64,000 bases of DNA from Acestrorhynchus altus (lineage: Eukaryota > Chordata > Actinopteri > Characiformes > Acestrorhynchidae), in the NCBI GenBank assembly GCA_034509495.1, contig CM067509.1:680680-744679 (forward strand). Direction: 5' to 3'. Below, piece after piece: positions 57,460 to 64,000 of the stretch; positions within the stretch are counted from its first letter, which is position 1; each line of letters opens with the position of its first letter. Position numbers and translations under genes: made by a program. Below the pieces are notes generated by a model. It was not told the DNA's origin. It saw nothing but the letters and a program-made list of their open reading frames with translations, and did not search any database.

Positions 57460-60050
57460 TGCAGGTGTCCCAAAACTCGTCCATAAATTGTTTATGCATG
57501 CAAGAAAAGAGTGTATGAAATCATAATCCTCATCTTCTCCAGATGAGTAATCTACACTATTTTCACTTTTCTTTGAAACTGATCTTAATGACATTGACAA
57601 GATACAGTCTACAATATTTCTGCAATGATGTCGTAGGTGTGAACAGAAGATTATAGCAGTAGAGCTGGTCATGCATATTCATAAGAATAATTGCGTACAG
57701 TCAAATGACCATGACTAACATATCAGAGCTTGCTATATTGGTATTTCCCTCTCAGAAATATGCGGCCAATGGCTAGAACATTATGAAGAGTATTATACAA
57801 TATGTCCAGAGGATTTGGGTGTCTCTGTTTATTATTAGATTTATTATTTAATTGGATAAAGGATTAAAAGGGACAGTTTACAAACAAAAAGTAAAATTTA
57901 TAATATTTTTCCCATAACCAGTCTTACTGACTTTAAAGAAAAAGAGCCTTTCCTGCCTTCTTTTCCTTCCTCAGCTTTAAATTGGTGTGCCAATGTGCAA
58001 AATCAATAGCAAACTTTGTCATAGTCATTTTAGAAATATGATATATATTTTTTTATTTGGCAGAGCTTTTTGACATTTAAGACAAAAAGTTTTGGAGCAG
58101 AAAATCAGCTAAAATGAAAATGAAAGAAGAAATTAAATCACTGGTGAGAAGACAGACTTGCATAAAAATTCAAGAAAACATCCAGAAAAAAAAAAATCAA
58201 AGTAAAAAAAAAAAACAGAAGACAGTTGTATGGCACAGCACACAGCAGTGAGGATCCACTCTGACTTTAAAATAATTATGTTAGTTAGATTCTATAGTTA
58301 ATATTTATAAACTTCCCCAACAAAGCTTTCATCATTTCAATATCCCATAAATATCACATCCAATATTGGAATGTTCAGCACTATCTGTGTCATATTGCTA
58401 GCCTACTTGCACTGCTCTGCTGAAATACAGGCCACATCCATTGCTTGTATGTACGTACTAACATCTATTCACACCCTTCCTTTCACAGTTAATTAAGCAC
58501 AACAAGGCTGCTCAATGCATCCTGCACAACCTTTTTCCAAATGACACCAATGAAACATCAGCATACATAGGCAGTAGCGAGTATATTACAGTGTGATCTC
58601 ATGTCAGCCTCAGACTATACAAAACCAGGAAACATTACTTCTTTTCTTGGATTAATTAATACAAGCATATTCACAAATGTATCTGCTTCATCTACGGACT
58701 GGATCTTTATTCATCTACTCAAGAAAGGTTATCTTGTGCTTGCAGGGGCCCTAAATCCTACTTAATATTTCTGTGTAAAACCGTGTAAATGTCTCTTCAC
58801 GCAACACAGAGAATCAAATGGAATGGAGTGGAATTGGAAAGCATAGCACACAGTGGCTCGCAGACGTGCACATCTCCAGAATCCCAACTACATGTCAAGT
58901 TATGCATCAAGTAATACTGATTGGCTGTCTGATAGCTATGGTCACCCTGGAATGAAAGCAATAGTAAGCTGTTTGGGGATTGAGTTTCAGAACAACTATT
59001 ATGCTGGTGACTGAAATGGTCAGGTTCTCTCAATGTTGGCTGACGTCTATGCACAATGTATGCATATGATGCTGATATCACAATAGTGAGATGTTAGTTT
59101 GGGTCTTTGAAGATGTTTAAACCTGACTTTAGGATCCTCTAACCTGACTAAATTATTGTGCTATTGCCTCTATTAAAGAACAAGTAAATACATTTATTTT
59201 AAATCTACAAGCATTTTCACATACATACTCTCTGTGACATTGTAAATAAATTACACTTTTGCTTTTCCAAACCTGCTGCATCTGTATCTTCATCTCAATG
59301 ATAAAACAGTGGGCGTTTTCCCTATAAAAGGCAGTGTGGACAGAAAACTTTCAAATGATGATGTGGTGTTGAATGCATCTGACTGGCTCAGTTATCCCCT
59401 TCACACTAATTATAGTCCCTCTACCAAGCTTTTCTCAAATGTGGGGTGGAAGATCCATTGAAAATGTAAGGGTGGATGTAATATTTAAAAAAAAATCCTT
59501 ATTATTTTAATGTGCAAGTCAAGGAACTGAGAGGAATAAAACATTTTCAATATTTTCACTGCAATTAACTAAGCTACCATTTGTGTGCTGCTAGTCCTGC
59601 TTATGTGGACCCTCACGAAGAATATTAATATCAGTTAATATCAGACACAGCCTGTAAAGCAGAGACTCAAAGCAAAATCTCAGACATTTGCTGAGGTTAG
59701 TACTGAATAAAACTCTAAAACTTACAAGAGAATGGACTCCATCATAAGACACCCTTCCTCTCATTGAGATGTAACATTTTTATCAGCAATATTTCGGCCA
59801 AACTCTAAACCCTCTTTGTGTTTGTGTCAGTTTTTACAAGCGATTTCAAATATGTTTGAAACAAGTCTGCCATATATTTTTGTTTCCAAGTTACAGCTGT
59901 TTATCTAATTAAAAAATAAGAGCTTGGTCTTGTATGTGAATAAATAATTGCCTTGGGGTGAAAACAATATGGCTGTCAACTGAACAAGACTTTTGGAGTT
60001 TTGTTGCTTTGTATTTTTTTAACACTGACATAATTTCATGTTTTGCAAGC
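57460..60050. other. Intergenic, nothing recognised
   Basis: AT-rich, with A-runs near 58180-58215. A frame on the minus strand at 57379-57672 contains an acidic stretch but no recognised homology. Confidence 0.4.
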
Positions 60051-60052
60051 AT

Positions 60053-60677
60053 ATGCAGTGCATCCGGAAAGTATTTACCTTTTCCACATTTTGTAATGTT
60101 ACAGTCTTATTCCAAAATGGATTCAATTCATTTTTTCCCTTGGAATTCTACACACATTTCTCTGAAATGAGAAAGTTACAAAAGTTAGTTTGAAATTTTT
60201 GGAAATGTATTAAAAATAAAAACACAAAATTATTAAATGTACATATGTATTCTCAGCCATCCTCTCAAAGCTCAGGAGCATTTTGGTTCCACTGATCATC
60301 CTTCAGATGTCTCTACAGCTTGAATGGACACCTGTGGTAAGGCCAGTTGATGGGACATGATTTGTAAAGGGAAACACCTGTTTAGGTCCCATAACAGACT
60401 GAAGCACAAAACAAGCCTTGAAGTCTGTAGAATTCCAAGACATGATTGTATTGTATTGTATTGCACACAGACAAGAAAACAAAGGAGTGGCTTGTTGACA
60501 TTATATTTTGTGTTTTATTTTTTAATACATTTGAAAACAAACTTTTCTCACTTTGTCATTGTGGGGTATTGTGTGTAGAACTGTGAGGGGAACATTAATT
60601 TGATACATTTTGGAATAAGGCTGTATCATAACAGAATGTGCAGAAAATGAAGTGAAGTACATTCCAGATGCATGGTA
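60053..60677. mobile_element. Internally deleted Tc1 element with about 200-bp inverted repeats
   Basis: The left end 'GCAGTGCATCCGGAAAGTAT' and right end (minus strand) 'ACCATGCATCTGGAATGTAC' are related. Both arms share 'TTATTCCAAAATG' and 'TTCTACACACA' and an 'AAAATAAAACACAAAAT'-like segment. The centre retains only the transposase 5' leader ('GAAGTCTGTAGAATTCCAAG'). It is the most complete copy of the family seen at 17022, 29390 and 42955. Confidence 0.75.
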
Positions 60678-60759
60678 TATTTAGGGAAATTGTGCTTCAT
60701 CAGGTGATTAAATGTCCTAGTTATGATTGCAGTAACTTATTAGATGTCGAGGTGGGAGA

Positions 60760-61170
60760 TAATAATATGACCACCTCACTGTCCATTTTATCAGGTCCTC
60801 TTACCATACAGTATTTTTATAATTACTGATTTTAGACCTTCTGTATCTGCCTCTTTCACAGTTGGTAGTTCATTAGTGTGTGTTGCACGGGTATGAATAG
60901 AACAGACACAGCAATGCTGCAGTGTTTAAACACTGTTTCCACTCACTGTCCACTCTCTTAGATACTACAGTCTAGTTTCTTCACCTATAAAGATATAAAG
61001 GCAGAAACGTTTGTTTCTGCACAGTTTGTGTTCGTGTCATCCATTGGTCCATCAGTGGTCACAAGATGCTACCTGCAGAAGTCTGTTGGCTGCATATTTT
61101 TGGTTGGAGGACTGTTCTCAGTCCAGTAGTGACAGTGAGGGATTTAAACACTCCAGCAGCACAGTAAAAA
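60760..61170. mobile_element. Foldback element relative, diverged
   Basis: 'AATATGACCACCTCACTGTC' then 'TTATCAGGTCCTCTTACCAT' resemble the left terminus of the element at 45345. 'GGAGGACTGTTCTCAGTCCA' and 'GACAGTGAGG' lie within the right half. Confidence 0.45.
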
Positions 61171-61227
61171 ATAATAAAGTAATGATTATTATTTTGATCC
61201 CGGTACAGACCCAACTAAAAATCTCTA

Positions 61228-61230
61228 TTA

Positions 61231-61289
<59 letters not shown>

Positions 61290-61290
61290 C
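61228..61290. repeat. (TTA)n microsatellite
   Basis: About 21 TTA units, just upstream of a LINE 3' fragment. Confidence 0.95.
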
Positions 61291-61294
61291 ATCA

Positions 61295-61774
61295 GCCACC
61301 AGAGGAGCCTGTTCAGCGAGAGACTGCTCCTTCCCAAGTGCAGGACCAATAGACATAAAAACTCTTTTGTCCCGCACGCCATCAGACTGTACAACTCCTC
61401 TCTGGGGGGGAGGAGGGGTAACAGGAGGATTAAGGATAGGAATGAGTAGGAACTGAACCAACAGTCAACAGCTAACAGCAACCTGCAACCACCACAACAC
61501 ACTGGACTCTCTGTGCAATAAACAGTTTTCAAGTGCAATAATAATGTGCAATAATGTGCAATAATGTGCAATACACCGTCCTAAAGGACTCTTCTTTTTT
61601 TTCTCATGCACTACTATCTATATTTTATATTGTAATATATTCTGTATATTATATATTCTATATATTTATATAGTGCTGCTTACTTCTTACTTCTACTAAA
61701 TTTCCCTGAAGGAACCCTCCCAAGGGATCAATAAAGTTCTATTCTATTCTATTCTATTCTATTCTATTCTATTC

Positions 61775-61778
<4 letters not shown>
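61295..61778 (+). mobile_element. LINE 3' end with (ATTCT)n tail
   Basis: 'GACTGCTCCTTCCCAAGTGC' through 'CTCTTTTGTCCCGCACGCCA' encodes the end of a LINE ORF2 (basic 'KNSFVPHAIRLYNSS'-type text). Noncoding 'AATAATGTGCAATACACCGT' and 'AAGGGATCAATAAAGTTCTA' follow, then the ATTCT array at 61739-61778. Confidence 0.8.

Positions 61779-61851
<73 letters not shown>
61779..61851. repeat. (TTA)n microsatellite
   Basis: About 24 units directly after the ATTCT array. Confidence 0.95.
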
Positions 61852-61852
<1 letters not shown>

Positions 61853-61859
61853 CATTTTT

Positions 61860-63470
61860 ATTATTATTCTATATTAGAATGTTTATGAGATATTAACACT
61901 ACAAAAAATAGATTATGATGTAAGTACCTTTTTGTACTCAGAGGTACAGCTTTCATAAATGCACCTTCAAAGGTAAAATATTGGACTTAAAATAGCACCT
62001 TAACTGGTACAAAAAACAAGCCTGCAGAAAAGAGTTCTGAAAGATACTTTATTGTACAGCTGGGGTACAGCACCAGTGACAAAATCCATATTTCATTTTC
62101 TAAGTGTATACCTGGGTGAAAAGAACTTTCTTTCAGTCCTCGTGACATCAGTCTTATGTCTTTTGATCAGCTGTCAATTGAAAATGATATATGAACAAAG
62201 GCCTTCTTTAAAGTCTTACACTGTACAAACTTTATAGTTTTTCTAGACCATTATGTATATGAGCAATTAACTGTCTGGACAAAGTGTATACTAGTATGAA
62301 TATACTTCAGCATAATTACATTATCCCAGTTAAGAAGCAACATGCATATAATATGGAAAGAAAGTGGGCATTGTATTTTGACATTTAAAAATAACATAAG
62401 AAACTAAGCACATTATGTCTCAGAGATTGAAACCTAAACTGTTCTTATTAACACAACAATTTTAACTTATAAGCTATTCATTAAAACCAAATGATTAGAT
62501 TCAAATACATATATACATATTTTAACATAATTAATTCCTTGCTCTTGGAACTATACAAATATTCCTAAGGCAAACATATATCTTATTTAAATTAAATATA
62601 CAATTGTAATAAATGTGTATATTTTTCCAATTTTATTTCAATCATTTTTGGAAAATCCTACACTTAATAGTTTCCACTGTGTTCTGTTGAAGATGCTGTC
62701 TGTTGGTATGAAATGATAATAGAATTAAGATTTTGAATTAAAACATCAATTATAAAAACCACGATACACAGTTCTGCAATAGGTTTGTTAGGTATTCACT
62801 TCATTTCGTCATACAGACCCACATGTACAGAATATCTAAGGGTGGGTAATGTTTAAGTAGCATAAGTAGCAAAAATAGAAAAGCATTTCTTAACTTTCAT
62901 ACTATCTCATCATGCCCAATTTTTAAGCAAACAAACAAAAAATCTAATACAGTTTGTTTAAATGGTCACAGATTAAGTGAACACCATGCACATTTTAAAT
63001 CAATAATTCTGTACATTTTAACTGTCAGTCTGATGAGTACAAATATGTAACAACTGCAAATCAGGAGGGAGAAGCTGGTTAGCATTATATACTTTATCTG
63101 ACTGACTGAAACCACTCTGGTTCACAAACTGAGAACCAAAAGAATGAATCAGATCCCAGATTCTGCTTTGAAGCTTACGTGAACATGTTGACATGCTGAC
63201 CATGAAAAATGTAATAACTCATTTTACTTATTTTACTTAGTGCCTACCCAGAGAGTAATGAAAAAATTTGGCCACAATCCACATTTGGTCCAAATGAGTC
63301 TGATCTGGTCCAATCTGTGTGTATGTCATGTCTTTCTTATGAACTGTACACATCACTTTGCAGTTTTACAGATTTTGTAATGTGTGAGAGTATCACCACA
63401 TATCTGCGGCTACAAAGGGCATCTGTTCAGGGAAGATTTATCATTATAAACCATCTATTATTTTAGCTCT
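61860..63470. other. Intergenic, nothing recognised
   Basis: Repeated GTACC/GGTAC-type words around 61925-62060 ('GTACCTTTTTGTAC', 'GGTACAGC') hint at a short degenerate repeat. Otherwise plain AT-rich DNA. Confidence 0.4.
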
Positions 63471-63473
63471 TAT

Positions 63474-64000
63474 AGTTAGGAATTATTCTGAAAAGACAGT
63501 TAGAGATTATTCTGATTAGAGGGTTAGATATTATTCAAAATAGTGGGTTAGAGATTATTCTGATTGGTTGTTATTGATTATTCTGAATAGAGGGTTATAG
63601 AATATTCTTAATAGTGGTTAAGAGATTATTGTGAATAGAAAGTAAGAAATTATTCTGAACAGTGGGTTAGAGATTATTCTGAATAATTGGTTTGAGATTA
63701 TTCTGAAAACAGGGTTGGAAATTATGCTGAATAAAGGGTTAGATATTATTTTGATTTTCAGATTACAGATTTAGAGATTATTCTGAATAGAGGTTTGGAG
63801 ATTATTCTGATTACAGGGTTAGAGATTATTCTGAATGGAGGGTTAGAGACTATTCAGATTACAGGGTTAGAGATTATTCTGAATAGAGGGTTAGAGATTA
63901 TTCTGAATAGAGGGTTAGAGATTATTCTGAATATAGGGATAGAGATTATTCTGATTAGAGATTATTCTAATTAGAGATTATTCTGATTAGAGGGTAATAA
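63474..64000. repeat. Minisatellite, unit about 24 bp, runs off the window
   Basis: Units of 'GGGTTAGAGATTATTCTGAA' plus TAGA/TTAC variants are repeated at least 20 times. The left part is more diverged and the right part (63780-63950) more uniform. The array is cut by the end of the window. Confidence 0.9.

Noticed and set aside
57379..57672. Minus-strand frame with an acidic 'SSGEDEDYDF' stretch
   Set aside because: It partly overlaps a SINE-like repeat and shows no recognisable family or splice sites.

Overview
The window is vertebrate nuclear DNA, AT-rich, with intron-split coding sequence, long introns, abundant dinucleotide and trinucleotide microsatellites, and many decayed transposons. 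The mix of repeats (Tc1-like elements, hAT MITEs, L2- and CR1/jockey-type LINE remnants with 'GGGATCAATAAAGTT' 3' ends, and a tRNA-headed SINE) points to a teleost fish, probably an ostariophysan. That placement is inferred from repeat style and was not tested by any search. No prokaryotic operon, CRISPR array or phage is present.

One protein-coding gene can be assembled with confidence: a melanophilin (Slac2-a) orthologue on the + strand. I reconstruct 14 coding exons between 21957 and 52262. Every splice site is GT/AG, the reading-frame phases agree across all junctions, and the predicted protein is 552 residues. It has the N-terminal Rab27-binding Slp-homology domain with an 8-cysteine FYVE-type zinc finger (exons 1-3), an acidic middle region expected to bind myosin Va, and C-terminal coiled-coil segments. 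Melanophilin links Rab27a on melanosomes to myosin Va, so this is a pigment-organelle transport gene. A candidate noncoding first exon with an M-box-like E-box lies near 19850-19938 (inferred).

Layout: 1-19800 is intergenic or upstream DNA. It holds a palindromic MITE, a minisatellite containing a mosaic LINE remnant (4500-5220), a decayed reverse-oriented LINE (5345-7440), a decayed coiled-coil terminal exon (13152-13656), a 1.2-kb insertion-like block with matching ends (14415-15634) and hAT pieces (15951-18060). 21932-52700 is the melanophilin gene. Its introns carry an L2 LINE, a solo LTR with perfect target-site duplication, several Tc1 remnants, a nested hAT-MITE cluster, a SINE with perfect target-site duplication, a LINE 3' fragment and a foldback element. 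52700-64000 is intergenic DNA with simple repeats, Tc1-type MITEs and LINE tails, and it ends in a minisatellite that runs off the window.

No new multi-gene system is visible. The most useful observations are the phase-checked gene model, with two very small exons, and several insertions whose target-site duplications can be read directly.
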